Assembly: GCA_029932855.1 (NCBI GenBank)
Contig: JAOZPG010000002.1
Coordinates: 65,714 to 129,713 of the forward strand
From: Bacteroidales bacterium
GTDB lineage: Bacteria > Bacteroidota > Bacteroidia > Bacteroidales > VadinHA17
Direction: 5' to 3'
DNA: 64,000 nt
Positions 35,995 to 45,758 of this stretch are shown here, in pieces (position 1 is the first letter of the stretch; the number at the start of each line of letters is the position of its first letter). The position numbers and the translations under genes were made by a program. The notes beneath the pieces are model-generated. The model was not told where the DNA came from. It did no database searches and worked only from the letters and a program-made list of their open reading frames with translations.

Positions 35995-38661
35995 TTATTC
36001 CTTAATTAACTTTTTAGTATTTACTTTTCCTTCTTTATCATAGAATGAAATAAAATATATTCCGCCTCTTAAGCTGCCCAGGTCTATTTCCATCTCAGGC
36101 TCAATACCGGATTCTATTTTAAGCAGTGTCATTCCTGTAACAGAGCTGATCACCAGCCTTTCCATCCTGTCGGCATTCTTAATGTAAAGAGTGTTCTTAA
36201 CAGGGTTGGGATAGAAGCTGGCGCTATTTTCCTCTAATTCATTCACGCTTACAAGCACTGTTACTGTTACTGTCCACTCCTGTGTGCTTTCGTCCCAGCC
36301 TGTTACTGTATAAACCACAGGGCTTGTAAAGTCTTGTGCTACTGAGGTGTCGGGACTTATTGTTGCATGTTCTGAAATTTCAATAAGAGGTTTAAGCGAT
36401 GAAGGATCAGTGCCCGGAACAACATTGATTGCAATCGTATGATTATCTGCATCTATTACAGCATCACTGTCCTGCTCATCAAGTACAAATGAAAGAATAT
36501 CTTTTTCCGGTGGTGTGAGGTTCCATAATGGTATCTTATAAAGATTACTCTTTGCCAGGGCAACAAGTGAATTGTTCAGTACACCACCTATCTTCCAGAT
36601 GGTACTTCCCGGGTAACAGCTGGTCCATGTAGCTCCCCTGTCGAATGAAACTTTCGATTTTGTCGAGCTTCCAAGAACTACATAGCTGCTGTCATTCACT
36701 TTGTAGAAGCCGTTTCCACCGCCTATTGAAGGAAGCATTGAATAGTGAATTCCTCCGTCATGTGTCTCAAATACACCATCAACAGAACTTGTGAAATACC
36801 ATTCCAGTCCATTATCAATACAATGCATTGAGGTCAGGTAGAGGGTGCTGTCATTCTGGGCATCAATGCTTGCCTGGGCAAGGGGTGGATACTGGTCAAT
36901 AAATTCCTGTCCTCCATCTATAGTCTTCAGGAATATTGTGTTACCAACGATATATCCTGTAGAAATATTATCGAAGAGTATTTTTGTTACATAACTTGAT
37001 CCGAAATCCTTAGTTACTGATGTCCATGTATCTCCGCTGTCGATTGTTTTAAATACCCTTGAATGATACAGCTTATTATCATAACCTGCTATAGTATCCA
37101 GCCATGTTATATAAGCATATAGGGTTGAGTCATTAATGCATTCAAGTTCTGTGGGACTCATGCCGTAACATGCATCCGCCAGGTTGGGATTTAATGAGGG
37201 ATCTGTCTCACCTGCACCAATATTCCTGTAATCGAGGAAGCTCCATGTTTCCCAGTTGTCTGTTGATTTGGCTATCAGTCCGTGGCCATAAACATCATGA
37301 TTGGGTGAGCTTGACGGGTAGTTAATAAAATACAGACGTCTTGTGCTTGCATAAGAAGTGCCGTCTAAATAACTCAGGCTTACGTCACTCCAGTCATATT
37401 CGGGGTATTCTGCAGTGAAAAGTTTGGGTAGTTCTGCTGCATCCCATGTAAGTCCCCCGTCTGAAGTTGTAACAATTGTTTCACCATATCCTGCAATAAC
37501 AGCATGTGTTCCATCAATTACATGCATCTTTTGCATATTCTCACCATCTTTCAGTGTTTGAGTGACCCATGTTGAAGTGCCTGTTTTAAGGTCTGCAACA
37601 GCTATCTTATACGCATTAGACTTACCAAGTCCATAGAGTGTGTCATTTACAACACCTCCTATTTCATAACAGGTAGCCCCGGGATAGCAGTTAGTCCATA
37701 TTAGTCCTCCATCAATTGTGACTTTTGATTTTGTGGATGTCCCAAGCACCAGAATAGTATTTTCATCAACTTTGTAAAGGTCATTTCCTCCCGTGGGTAC
37801 TCCTGTGCCTGTAAGCTTGGTAAATGATTGTCCCTCATCAACTGTTAAATAGAGTCCGTCTGATGTTGAGGAAATATAAACTTCATTTTTGCTTACTACT
37901 GTTGCATCAGCAGCATAGATTGTTGAGTTTGAATTGGCTGCTACCAGGTTAGGATATATATCTGTTACAGCAGTTGTTGCCAGATCTACTTTTAAAAGTT
38001 GGTTTGAACCGCAAAGATAAACGCTGCTGTTGCTTGCCTCAATGGCATATGGTGTTTTGTTATCATCGGTGATTGACTGCCATGTAACACCTCCGTCAAT
38101 TGTCATGAACGTACTGTTATATGTTACTTTGCCAGCGGCTGCATAATCCCACCAGTACCATTGTAAACCAATAAATGCCGTATCTGCCGAAACGGCTTCA
38201 ACTGCATAAAAGTGCATAGTATAGCATCCTTCTGCATTGGGGTTAAAGGCTGGATCATCTCCTGTACCTATGCCGGATATGTCGGCATGTTGCCATGTTG
38301 CGCCATTGTCGGTTGTTTTTAGTAAGAGTCCCCGGGTATATACATCCGGCTCTCCACCCGATGGGTTATTAACGACTTTTGGATCGCCTGCACATGCATA
38401 TCCTGTCCCGTCGTCAGTTATACTGATGTCGCCAAAATCATATTCTACGTCTAACAGGGGAACATCATTCCATGTTTCCCCGGTATCTGTAGATTTTACA
38501 AATGTCCTGCCATAGCCAACCAAAGTGACAGCATTGTCGTAAATGCTCATCTCCTTCAGGTTGTTGTTGGGACTGATCAACTGTTCCTGCCAGTTGAATG
38601 TCTGAGCAATGACTGAAAATGAAACAATCACTGCCAGTGCCAGAAGTGTAAATTTTTTCAT
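35995..38661 (-). CDS. T9SS-exported surface protein with duplicated BNR/sortilin-like domains
   Basis: An 888-residue secreted protein with a signal peptide (1-19, ending VIAQ). Two homologous halves of about 350 residues each follow (about 20-365 and 370-715), each built of beta-propeller-like repeats with SxDxGxTW motifs. The halves share blocks such as TRGLLLKTTDNGATW / GHGLIAKSTDNWETW and CYTMHF / CYGMSP. A bacterial Ig-like domain follows (about 720-800), then a T9SS type A sorting domain (FYPNPVKNTLYIKNADRME to KKLIKE). It sits between the polyferredoxin (68 bases upstream) and the TonB receptor. Substrate unknown; it may capture ligand at the surface. Confidence 0.88.
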   Translation of the reverse strand: MKKFTLLALAVIVSFSVIAQTFNWQEQLISPNNNLKEMSIYDNAVTLVGYGRTFVKSTDTGETWNDVPLLDVEYDFGDISITDDGTGYACAGDPKVVNNPSGGEPDVYTRGLLLKTTDNGATWQHADISGIGTGDDPAFNPNAEGCYTMHFYAVEAVSADTAFIGLQWYWWDYAAAGKVTYNSTFMTIDGGVTWQSITDDNKTPYAIEASNSSVYLCGSNQLLKVDLATTAVTDIYPNLVAANSNSTIYAADATVVSKNEVYISSTSDGLYLTVDEGQSFTKLTGTGVPTGGNDLYKVDENTILVLGTSTKSKVTIDGGLIWTNCYPGATCYEIGGVVNDTLYGLGKSNAYKIAVADLKTGTSTWVTQTLKDGENMQKMHVIDGTHAVIAGYGETIVTTSDGGLTWDAAELPKLFTAEYPEYDWSDVSLSYLDGTSYASTRRLYFINYPSSSPNHDVYGHGLIAKSTDNWETWSFLDYRNIGAGETDPSLNPNLADACYGMSPTELECINDSTLYAYITWLDTIAGYDNKLYHSRVFKTIDSGDTWTSVTKDFGSSYVTKILFDNISTGYIVGNTIFLKTIDGGQEFIDQYPPLAQASIDAQNDSTLYLTSMHCIDNGLEWYFTSSVDGVFETHDGGIHYSMLPSIGGGNGFYKVNDSSYVVLGSSTKSKVSFDRGATWTSCYPGSTIWKIGGVLNNSLVALAKSNLYKIPLWNLTPPEKDILSFVLDEQDSDAVIDADNHTIAINVVPGTDPSSLKPLIEISEHATISPDTSVAQDFTSPVVYTVTGWDESTQEWTVTVTVLVSVNELEENSASFYPNPVKNTLYIKNADRMERLVISSVTGMTLLKIESGIEPEMEIDLGSLRGGIYFISFYDKEGKVNTKKLIKE

Positions 38662-38729
38662 AAGCTTGGTTTTTAGTTGATAAATATTGTTTTGTGTTTA
38701 ATATTTAAGAAAGTTGTTTTGATAATTAG

Positions 38730-40670
38730 CTATTTCTTTTTCAGGATTATCCCTTCTTCCGGGAAGCTGAAGGGGCTTTTAATTTTGCCGGTTTTGCCGT
38801 TTGAATATGTAAAACTCAATGTGTCACTATTCAGCAAGTTATATATTTTTTCCGGCTTTGTCATACTGTCGACAAATGAAATTTCAAGCATCTGTATATA
38901 ATCTTCGTTCAGTAGCGTTTCAAACTTTACTATGCCGGCATCATTTGACAGGTGACTGACCATATACTGATAGCGTTTGCGCAAAGCAGTGTTCCTGGCC
39001 AAAGGAAGGGTATAAATGCTCACTATTGTACTGTCGTATTTATTAAAGCTATTAAAATCTACTTTATAGGGAGTAAACATCAGGGAAATATATTCACCCC
39101 TTGAGATGGATGATGTCTTTATTTTACCAACCACCTCATATTTTAACACCACCTCATTGCTTTTCCCGGCGGCTTCCCAACTGAGTGTTTTCGATTCCAG
39201 TATTTCAGTCAGTTCATCGTCATTTATTTCAGACTTAGCCGGGAAGTATATCCTTACTATAACCGGACAGGCATACTCTGACAGAAGTCCTATGGCATCT
39301 GTTTTTTGCTGTAGCAGTTTTGCCAGGTAACTAAAATCATAGCTGTCGAAGAAATTTTCAAGCAGCACATCAATAACTTTAACACTATCTATATCCTTTG
39401 CCAGAGCCCGAAGCGGAGCCTTAGCGGGTGTAAATAATTTTTCTTCTATTTTTTCCTTTGTCAGCACATCGGGATCGTAATATATTTTCACCTTGTGGTC
39501 TTCAACATATGTTGCAACGCCATAAACACCTTTAACTCTTTTCATACTGTTGGCAAAAGCTTTGGAACTGCCATAACACTTTATATTCTTAAGTCCTGAG
39601 CGGGAAAATATCTCTGCATTGGCCATCTCTTCAGCCGGGTACCATTTTTGGTCTATAGTGGGTATTTCCCATACCGATTCAAGGAGTAATCCTATGGCGA
39701 ACAGTACTATCACTGCTACCGGAGGCAACCATTTCAGGTAAGTACGTTTATTTATCTGCATCGTATCTTTTTCAGGACACACAGGCAGGCAGTCGCCACA
39801 GAGGTTACAATCAACATGTTTTACTGTTTCAAGACTTGCAACATCAATGCCCTGGGGACAGTTAATGGTGCAAAGCTGGCAGCTGGTACAAGTATCTGCA
39901 TTACGTGTAATTACCGCAACAGGGAACAGTCTGCTTCGCATGCCCAGCAGTTCTATAAGGTAGCCGCCGGCACTGGCTACTGCTACCGGCCATACATATG
40001 ATATTTCAACGCCGGCAAGCAGGAGGCCTATATATATGATCAGTACCGCAATAAAAAAACCTGTGAACTTAAAGATATTGGAAATGGCTCCCAGGGGACA
40101 CAGGTACTTGCACCAGAATAACCTTATAAAAACAGAACCAAGTATCACTAAGGCTATTGTGATAATGGCATAAAGCACAACCACATCATTGTCAAAACCC
40201 GATGCAAGAGCGTAAAAAGGATCATATTCCTTACAGAAGAGTTCGTTTGAAGCAAGGGTGAAATATAAGGTGAGAAAAAGTAATATATACTTTAGTGACC
40301 TCAGGAGCTTGTCGGTAATTCCTTTTATTGTAATCCTGAGCTTCAGCTTATCACCAAATGAACCCAGCCACTCACTTATGGTACCAATGGGACATATAAA
40401 TGAACAGAATAATTTACTGAACAGGAAAACGCCAATGATCAGGAGCACACCCATAACTATCTGGGCGCTTGTCATTGTACATGCCAGGGAATTATTAAGC
40501 AGGTAGCTGCCCAGCGCCTGTATCCCGCCGAAAGGGCAATATGCTTCAAAGTCGGGTGTATAAGCCTTATTTAAGAAGCCCAGGCCTGCTACTACAAGTA
40601 TTGCAAATATCACGCCCCACTGTATGATCTTTCTGGGCCAGTTGGTGTTTTTACGTATTCTCTTATTCAT
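38730..40670 (-). CDS. NapH/NosR-type membrane polyferredoxin with HMA-like domain
   Basis: A 646-residue inner-membrane electron-transfer protein. It has about five N-terminal helices and YCPFGGIQAL near 45. The two C-x3-CP membrane motifs are C89-C93 (CSFICP) and C187-C191 (CKYLCP). Two 4Fe-4S clusters follow (C261/264/267/271 and C288/291/294/298), then a further helix (about 314-331). A C-terminal extension of about 300 residues begins with an HMA-like segment (NIKCYGSSKAFANSMKRVKG, about 361-415) that keeps one cysteine (C365) instead of CxxC. It is the first gene of the run that continues to the TonB receptor and ABC transporter, so it may reduce a metal or complex during uptake. This role is inferred. 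Confidence 0.9.
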   Translation of the reverse strand: MNKRIRKNTNWPRKIIQWGVIFAILVVAGLGFLNKAYTPDFEAYCPFGGIQALGSYLLNNSLACTMTSAQIVMGVLLIIGVFLFSKLFCSFICPIGTISEWLGSFGDKLKLRITIKGITDKLLRSLKYILLFLTLYFTLASNELFCKEYDPFYALASGFDNDVVVLYAIITIALVILGSVFIRLFWCKYLCPLGAISNIFKFTGFFIAVLIIYIGLLLAGVEISYVWPVAVASAGGYLIELLGMRSRLFPVAVITRNADTCTSCQLCTINCPQGIDVASLETVKHVDCNLCGDCLPVCPEKDTMQINKRTYLKWLPPVAVIVLFAIGLLLESVWEIPTIDQKWYPAEEMANAEIFSRSGLKNIKCYGSSKAFANSMKRVKGVYGVATYVEDHKVKIYYDPDVLTKEKIEEKLFTPAKAPLRALAKDIDSVKVIDVLLENFFDSYDFSYLAKLLQQKTDAIGLLSEYACPVIVRIYFPAKSEINDDELTEILESKTLSWEAAGKSNEVVLKYEVVGKIKTSSISRGEYISLMFTPYKVDFNSFNKYDSTIVSIYTLPLARNTALRKRYQYMVSHLSNDAGIVKFETLLNEDYIQMLEISFVDSMTKPEKIYNLLNSDTLSFTYSNGKTGKIKSPFSFPEEGIILKKK

Positions 40671-40800
40671 TTCCTGTTATAAGTTTGAAAGATATGAAAT
40701 CAAATCCGGAATAATCAATATTAAATGTCTGCATTCTATAGTTGTTTATTCCAGTCGTTTTTAGCTAAACAGCTTTGAGGGGACAGGCTGCTTCCGGGAG
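40671..40800. other. Intergenic region upstream of polyferredoxin
   Basis: These 130 bases separate the polyferredoxin from a small lipoprotein gene on the same strand and should hold the promoter of the 40.7-27.6 kb locus. I see no convincing Bacteroidota -33/-7 element or Fur-type palindrome by eye. Confidence 0.4.
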
Positions 40801-41247
40801 CTATAGTGTGAATTTACCTGATCTTTCCTTTTTTTCCAGTATGCCTGATAAATATTTTTCGGCTTCTTCCCTGGTTTTGAAAAGATCTCCCTCTGATTCC
40901 CACCATTTATCTCCTGCCGAGATACCCATTTTAGTACATCCTTCCACTTCGGCAAGGTTTATGGTCTCAAGCGATTTCATTCTTATACTGTCGCTTTTTA
41001 TCCTTAGTATCCTTGCCTGTATTACGGCCCCGTCCTCATATCCGCCGTCAGGATTTACCAGTACCACAAGCCCGTAACAAATAATGCCTTCCTCAGCCCA
41101 GCTTCCTATTCTTTGTTGCAAGTCATCATTAAGTACAGCACTTTCTTCTTCATACTCATATACTTCTCCGGCTTTCTTTGATGAGCTGGGATTGCAGCCG
41201 GATAATAATATTGCTGCCAGGGTGATAACTGAAAATAATTGCTTCAT
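40801..41247 (-). CDS. Small lipoprotein, family not recognised
   Basis: A 148-residue protein with signal peptide and lipobox ILLSGC (Cys18). The mature part has an acidic N-terminal segment (YEYEEESAVL) and a compact mixed alpha/beta region with CYGLVVLVNPDGGYEDGAVIQARI and ETINLAEVEGCTKMGI. It ends in an acidic/basic helix of about 35 residues (WWESEGDLFKTREEAEKYL). I do not recognise a domain. It precedes the polyferredoxin by 130 bases on the same strand and could be co-regulated, but no pathway link is visible. Confidence 0.7.
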   Translation of the reverse strand: MKQLFSVITLAAILLSGCNPSSSKKAGEVYEYEEESAVLNDDLQQRIGSWAEEGIICYGLVVLVNPDGGYEDGAVIQARILRIKSDSIRMKSLETINLAEVEGCTKMGISAGDKWWESEGDLFKTREEAEKYLSGILEKKERSGKFTL

Positions 41248-41289
41248 GATTTTATTTTTTACAGGTCATTATAATTAAGACGCATAAAC

Positions 41290-41363
41290 CCGGATAAACC
41301 GTCACTAAAGTGCAATATGTAGAAAGCCGGATAAGCCGTCACTAAAATACATTATGTACAGAA
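41290..41363. repeat. Two-copy 37-bp direct repeat
   Basis: Two adjacent imperfect copies, starting with CGGATAARCCGTCACTAAA at 41291 and 41328, continue as TRCAWTATGTA plus AGAAA. They lie in the 325-base gap between a minus-strand lipoprotein gene and the plus-strand dipeptidase. The rest of the gap is AT-rich and shows no gene. Confidence 0.6.
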
Positions 41364-41572
41364 ACAAAGCGAATATAACTGTTTTGTATTAAGTGCCTGG
41401 CGTCTGTTATTAATTATTGTTTGTTCATGTTTTGAGTTATTAATGAATAGACAGCCATAAAAATAAGAAAAATCATACAGGCTGTATCGATAAAATAAAA
41501 AAGAAACATTTCTTTTATTTACTTCCTGTTCAATTTGTATCTTAGCATTTTAATCCTAAAATCTTATAAAAA

Positions 41573-42778
41573 ATGAGAACATTTAACATATTACTGCTTA
41601 TGGCAGTTGTGGTTATTAGTTCCTGCCTGCGACAGGACGATAAAGCCAATAAAGAAACAGTGGAGCAGAAGGCTGAAAGGATACATGACAAGGTATTGAC
41701 TATTGATACGCACTGTGACACTCCCATGCGTCTTGTAAGGGGAGGTTTTGATATTGGCAAATGGGACAAGGAAGACAAAGGCGGGCGTGTTGACTTTGTC
41801 AGGATGAAGGAAGGAGGCCTGGACGCCATGTTTTTTGCTGTTTTTACAGGACAAAAGGAAAGGACTGAAGAGGGGAACCTGAAGGTGAAGACCTTTGCTC
41901 TTGAGATACTGGATTCAATAAAAGCTGCTGTTGGGAGATACCCGGACATTGCAAACCTTGCCTATGAGCCCGATGATGCTTATGAAAATGAGAAGCAGGG
42001 CAAAAGGTCGATCTATATTGGTATGGAGAATGGCTATCCTGTTGGTAAGGACCTGGCAAATGTGGAATTATTTTATAATCTTGGGGTAAGGTATATTACA
42101 CTTTGTCACAGTAGTAATAATGATATTTGTGATTCATCGACAGATAAGGGCGGTCCCGAGTATAACGGACTCAGCAGTTTTGGTGAAGAAGTGGTAAAGG
42201 AAATGAACCGCCTTGGAATGCTTATTGATGTTTCTCATATTTCAGACAGTTCTTTTTATGATGTTATAAGGCTGTCTGAGGATCCTGTAATAGCTTCTCA
42301 TTCATGCTCAAGGGCTATGTGCGACCACCCCAGGAACCTTTCAGATGATATGCTTTTAGCACTTGCAAAGAACGGGGGTGTAATACAGATGTGTTTTGTG
42401 GATGAGTATATAAAACCAAATGCTGCCAAGGATTCTGCAGAGTATGAGCTTGGACGGAAATATCCTGAGGGTTATGAATTAAGTGAAGAAGAATCTAAGG
42501 CGCTCAGGGAGGAATGGAATGCAATTCAGGAAAGATATGCGGGATCTGATGTTAAGGATGTTGTCGATCATATCGACCATATTGTTGAAGTGGCCGGTAT
42601 AGACCATGTAGGTATAGGCACTGACTTTGATGGTGGTGGAGGGGTGATCGGTTGCCAGGATGTTAGCCAAATGGGAAATATCACCCTTGAACTTGTTAAA
42701 AGAGGCTATAGCGAAGAGGCTATAGAAAAAATATGGGGTGGTAACTTTATGAGGGTATTCAGAAGGGTAAGGGATTAA
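41573..42778 (+). CDS. Membrane dipeptidase (M19) lipoprotein
   Basis: A 401-residue zinc dipeptidase of the renal-dipeptidase family, which cleaves dipeptides including those with a D-amino acid and, in some members, beta-lactams. It has a lipobox VISSC (Cys18), the metal-binding HCD at 47-49 (IDTHCDTP), the bridging region IGMENGYPVGKDL, the later metal site IDVSHISDSSFYD and DPVIASHSCSRAMCDHPRN, and the C-terminal HVGIGTDFDGGGG. All expected metal ligands appear present. It is likely an envelope enzyme for peptidoglycan-derived or dietary peptides. It is convergent with the M14 carboxypeptidase. Confidence 0.95.
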   Translation: MRTFNILLLMAVVVISSCLRQDDKANKETVEQKAERIHDKVLTIDTHCDTPMRLVRGGFDIGKWDKEDKGGRVDFVRMKEGGLDAMFFAVFTGQKERTEEGNLKVKTFALEILDSIKAAVGRYPDIANLAYEPDDAYENEKQGKRSIYIGMENGYPVGKDLANVELFYNLGVRYITLCHSSNNDICDSSTDKGGPEYNGLSSFGEEVVKEMNRLGMLIDVSHISDSSFYDVIRLSEDPVIASHSCSRAMCDHPRNLSDDMLLALAKNGGVIQMCFVDEYIKPNAAKDSAEYELGRKYPEGYELSEEESKALREEWNAIQERYAGSDVKDVVDHIDHIVEVAGIDHVGIGTDFDGGGGVIGCQDVSQMGNITLELVKRGYSEEAIEKIWGGNFMRVFRRVRD

Positions 42779-42968
42779 TTACTTCTCCGGTTTGTAAACT
42801 GTAAAATTGTATCCCCGGAAAGGCTTTTACATTTGCTGTAACCAGGGGATTATTGTTGCCGTAATATCTTGCTTCCCTTCTCATACCTGTGGATACGGGG
42901 GAAGGATTATTTGAATGTTTGTTCTTAAAGTTTTAACAAATGTTCTTTCCTGGCTTGAGCGGAGAAGC

Positions 42969-45758
42969 TTATTTCATGTTTGTTTCGCTTATTCCACTCA
43001 GGAACAGGCTGTTAAAGAACAGTTTGAATGTGCCATGCGACTGGGCCCTGAAAAGTATTTCGGGACCAAACATGTAAAGCTCACCTTTTCCAATATCAGC
43101 CTTTGCCATGGCTACACCGCCATAAAGCCTGTCCTGCCCCCATGCCCAGCCGCTTTTAAGTGGCTTGTCGCTGTCGAACCAGGCAATTGATGTCATTCCT
43201 TTCTTGTCTGCATCGGGCTTGAACCTGAACACAGGACTGCGGTTAAAGAATATATTAAGCCGTTCAGGCAGTCCGTAAGCCACGGGTAATGAGTTGTTAA
43301 GGCGTACTTCCAGGATAGAGCTGGGAATAAAGTATTCTTCAGATGACAGGGCTTTGCCCTGTCCGTTCACCATATGATTTGAATATGGGAGCCCTGCATG
43401 TTCACCGAGTCTTGTTGAAGACCCTATCGTTACTATTGTACCTCCATTTTCAAGGAATTCAATTAACTGTGGAATAGTTTTATCCTTACTCATATTTCCC
43501 AGCCAGTCCCTGTACTTCCCGGGTATGCTCTCGGGATCTTTAGGCTGTCTGCTATAATAAAAAGCAGAGTTTTCTGAACTGACACCCGGTATGGCCCCGG
43601 CAGGAAAAACAATAACATCAAATCTTTTATTAAGCTTTCCTTTATCAAGATCTTTGGGATAAACCACTTCAAAGTTAAACTCATACTGCTCAAGCAACCA
43701 GCGTGTCCAGCCCGAGGGCATTGATCCCCCGTACCTGTCCCAAAGGCCTATTTTAACCGGTCTCAGCTGCAAAGCATTGCTTCCGGGTTCTTTATCGGTT
43801 CCTGTGAAACTGAGGCCCAGGTCTTTAGCCATTCCTTCCAGATCTTTCCTGGTAGATGATTGAGCTTTAATATAGATCGTCCCCTCTGGGTATTCCACTC
43901 CATTGATATTTATTTTATTCTTTAACCAGTAAAGCTCGTGCCCTGACGCCAGCAGGCGGTTCATTACCACGGCTGCATCATTGGGTTTGTGGCTTAGCAG
44001 GTATGCTTTTGCATCAGCCTTCCCATTTAGTTTGCCGGCTAGAGGTTTTGTGACATCCTTTATGTCTTCAAAAGGACCGTCAAAACTGTCGAGAATACGA
44101 TCGAATTCAATTCCCATCTGGAAAGCCAGGGTATAACCTGCATTATCGTAAGGGGGAATAGGAGGGCCGCCTTCATAAAGGAAATCATTTGGGTGATCCT
44201 GAGGCTCGAATAGATCAAGAATATAAGGTCTGAATGCCTGGGCTGTTTTAAATATATATGAGCCTGCAGGATACTTTTTAGCATTCACTTCAAAGTCCGC
44301 TGTGGCCCTCTGTACACTTATTCCATTTTTAATAAAAGTATTCACAAACTTGGTGGCAGTTGCAAAATCTGCCTGGTCGGATGGCAGTATATAGCCCCTT
44401 GGGTCACGATTCTCCGGTTTTCTGAAAAGCTCATAATATTTCATGTCTAGTCCTTTTCCCCTGCGTCTGAAGGAGGGACTTAGCACTTTTGCAGCTTCAG
44501 GGTCTTTCTTTGCCTCGGCAATAACTTCATCAACTATATCGGGGTGTATGGTCCAGTTATCCCTGCTGCCTTTTTCAATATTATTCCTTCCCATCAGGTA
44601 ACGATTATAGAGCAGTGTCTCCCTGTTTCGCGATGCATAGTCGAGAACAGCCCTGTCCATTGCAATAGAATAATCAATTGCCTGCCTGAAATAAAACTTT
44701 CCCGGTTTATGAGGAAAGGGCATATCAACGCATGGAAGTTGCCTGTCGGGATAAAAGGCCAGGTCCATTGGAGTGGGGTTGCCCTTTATCTCGGTAAGAA
44801 TGCCTATCTGGTTATGAAAGTATCCTGTTGTCCTTAGATTGCCGTTGAACCAGATTGAGTAAGTTGACCTCGATCTCATGCCGCTTCCCGGCATCCCTTC
44901 TGCTACCAGCCTGCTGTGCATTGCAGCTCCTACAGATTCTACCCCAAGCACAACAAGAGGATCGTAATAATAATTTGGAGGGTCTCTGAAGGGAGGAACG
45001 AATACTATAATATCACTGGGTCCTGACTGGTGATGATTGTACATTATCTGCGGGAACCATTCCCTGTACATTATCCTTGACATGTTCTCTGTTTCGGGCT
45101 GAGTGAGCATATATGAGTCACGGTTATTATCATGACCGACATATTTATTATAGAGGCGTGGCAGATTGCCGGTGCTTCTTTTTTGCGGATCTTTATTCCT
45201 CATATACCAGCCTGAGACAAGGCCCATGCCATCGGGATTTGCATGTACAGCAAGGATTATAACATCATCAAGTATCCTGAGGGTTTCCTTATCATTCTGA
45301 CTAACAAATTGTGTTACAAGCTCAAGCAGCTGGTGAGGGCCTACCACTTCCGTGGCATGTAATCCGCCGTCTATCCAGATCACTGCCTTGCCTTTTGCTG
45401 CCAGCTTTTTTGCTTCCGGCTCACCGAGGTCCTTTGCTAGGGCAAGCTTTCTGGAGATATCTTTGTATTCATCAATCTTTGCCAGATTTTCAGGTGAGCT
45501 GATAATGGCCATATACTGGTTACGGCCCTCGGCAGTTTTTCCTATCTCTTCCAGTATCATTCTGGGGGATTCCATGGCAAGCTTTTTCCAGTACTCTGCC
45601 AGCTGGGCATAGGTGGCAAGCTGATAATCATCGCCTATGTTAAATCCAAAATGTTCCATTTGTGTGCTTATCGCTTCCTTATTGTTCGTGTTTTCCTGCG
45701 CGGTCAGGAAGGAAACTGAGAGAAATACCAGAATTAATGCTGTGGCTAGATGTTTCAT
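42969..45758 (-). CDS. Large M14-family zinc metallopeptidase
   Basis: A 929-residue exported peptidase with a signal peptide at about 1-20. The M14 domain carries the zinc-binding HxxE (H134-E137 in GGLHATEVVG), the later His in YNHHQSGP, substrate-binding NNRDSY and the catalytic Glu in GILTEIKGNP. Behind it lie about 550 residues, including a GATase-like/DUF4350-type region (FDVIVFPAGAIPGV, LIEFLENGGTIVTIGSSTRLGEHAG), the architecture of the large bacterial M14 group. It may trim peptides in the periplasm or outside the cell. No T9SS sorting signal is seen at the C-terminus (SGISETNMK). It is convergent with the M19 dipeptidase, giving a local peptidase pair. Confidence 0.92.
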   Translation of the reverse strand: MKHLATALILVFLSVSFLTAQENTNNKEAISTQMEHFGFNIGDDYQLATYAQLAEYWKKLAMESPRMILEEIGKTAEGRNQYMAIISSPENLAKIDEYKDISRKLALAKDLGEPEAKKLAAKGKAVIWIDGGLHATEVVGPHQLLELVTQFVSQNDKETLRILDDVIILAVHANPDGMGLVSGWYMRNKDPQKRSTGNLPRLYNKYVGHDNNRDSYMLTQPETENMSRIMYREWFPQIMYNHHQSGPSDIIVFVPPFRDPPNYYYDPLVVLGVESVGAAMHSRLVAEGMPGSGMRSRSTYSIWFNGNLRTTGYFHNQIGILTEIKGNPTPMDLAFYPDRQLPCVDMPFPHKPGKFYFRQAIDYSIAMDRAVLDYASRNRETLLYNRYLMGRNNIEKGSRDNWTIHPDIVDEVIAEAKKDPEAAKVLSPSFRRRGKGLDMKYYELFRKPENRDPRGYILPSDQADFATATKFVNTFIKNGISVQRATADFEVNAKKYPAGSYIFKTAQAFRPYILDLFEPQDHPNDFLYEGGPPIPPYDNAGYTLAFQMGIEFDRILDSFDGPFEDIKDVTKPLAGKLNGKADAKAYLLSHKPNDAAVVMNRLLASGHELYWLKNKININGVEYPEGTIYIKAQSSTRKDLEGMAKDLGLSFTGTDKEPGSNALQLRPVKIGLWDRYGGSMPSGWTRWLLEQYEFNFEVVYPKDLDKGKLNKRFDVIVFPAGAIPGVSSENSAFYYSRQPKDPESIPGKYRDWLGNMSKDKTIPQLIEFLENGGTIVTIGSSTRLGEHAGLPYSNHMVNGQGKALSSEEYFIPSSILEVRLNNSLPVAYGLPERLNIFFNRSPVFRFKPDADKKGMTSIAWFDSDKPLKSGWAWGQDRLYGGVAMAKADIGKGELYMFGPEILFRAQSHGTFKLFFNSLFLSGISETNMK

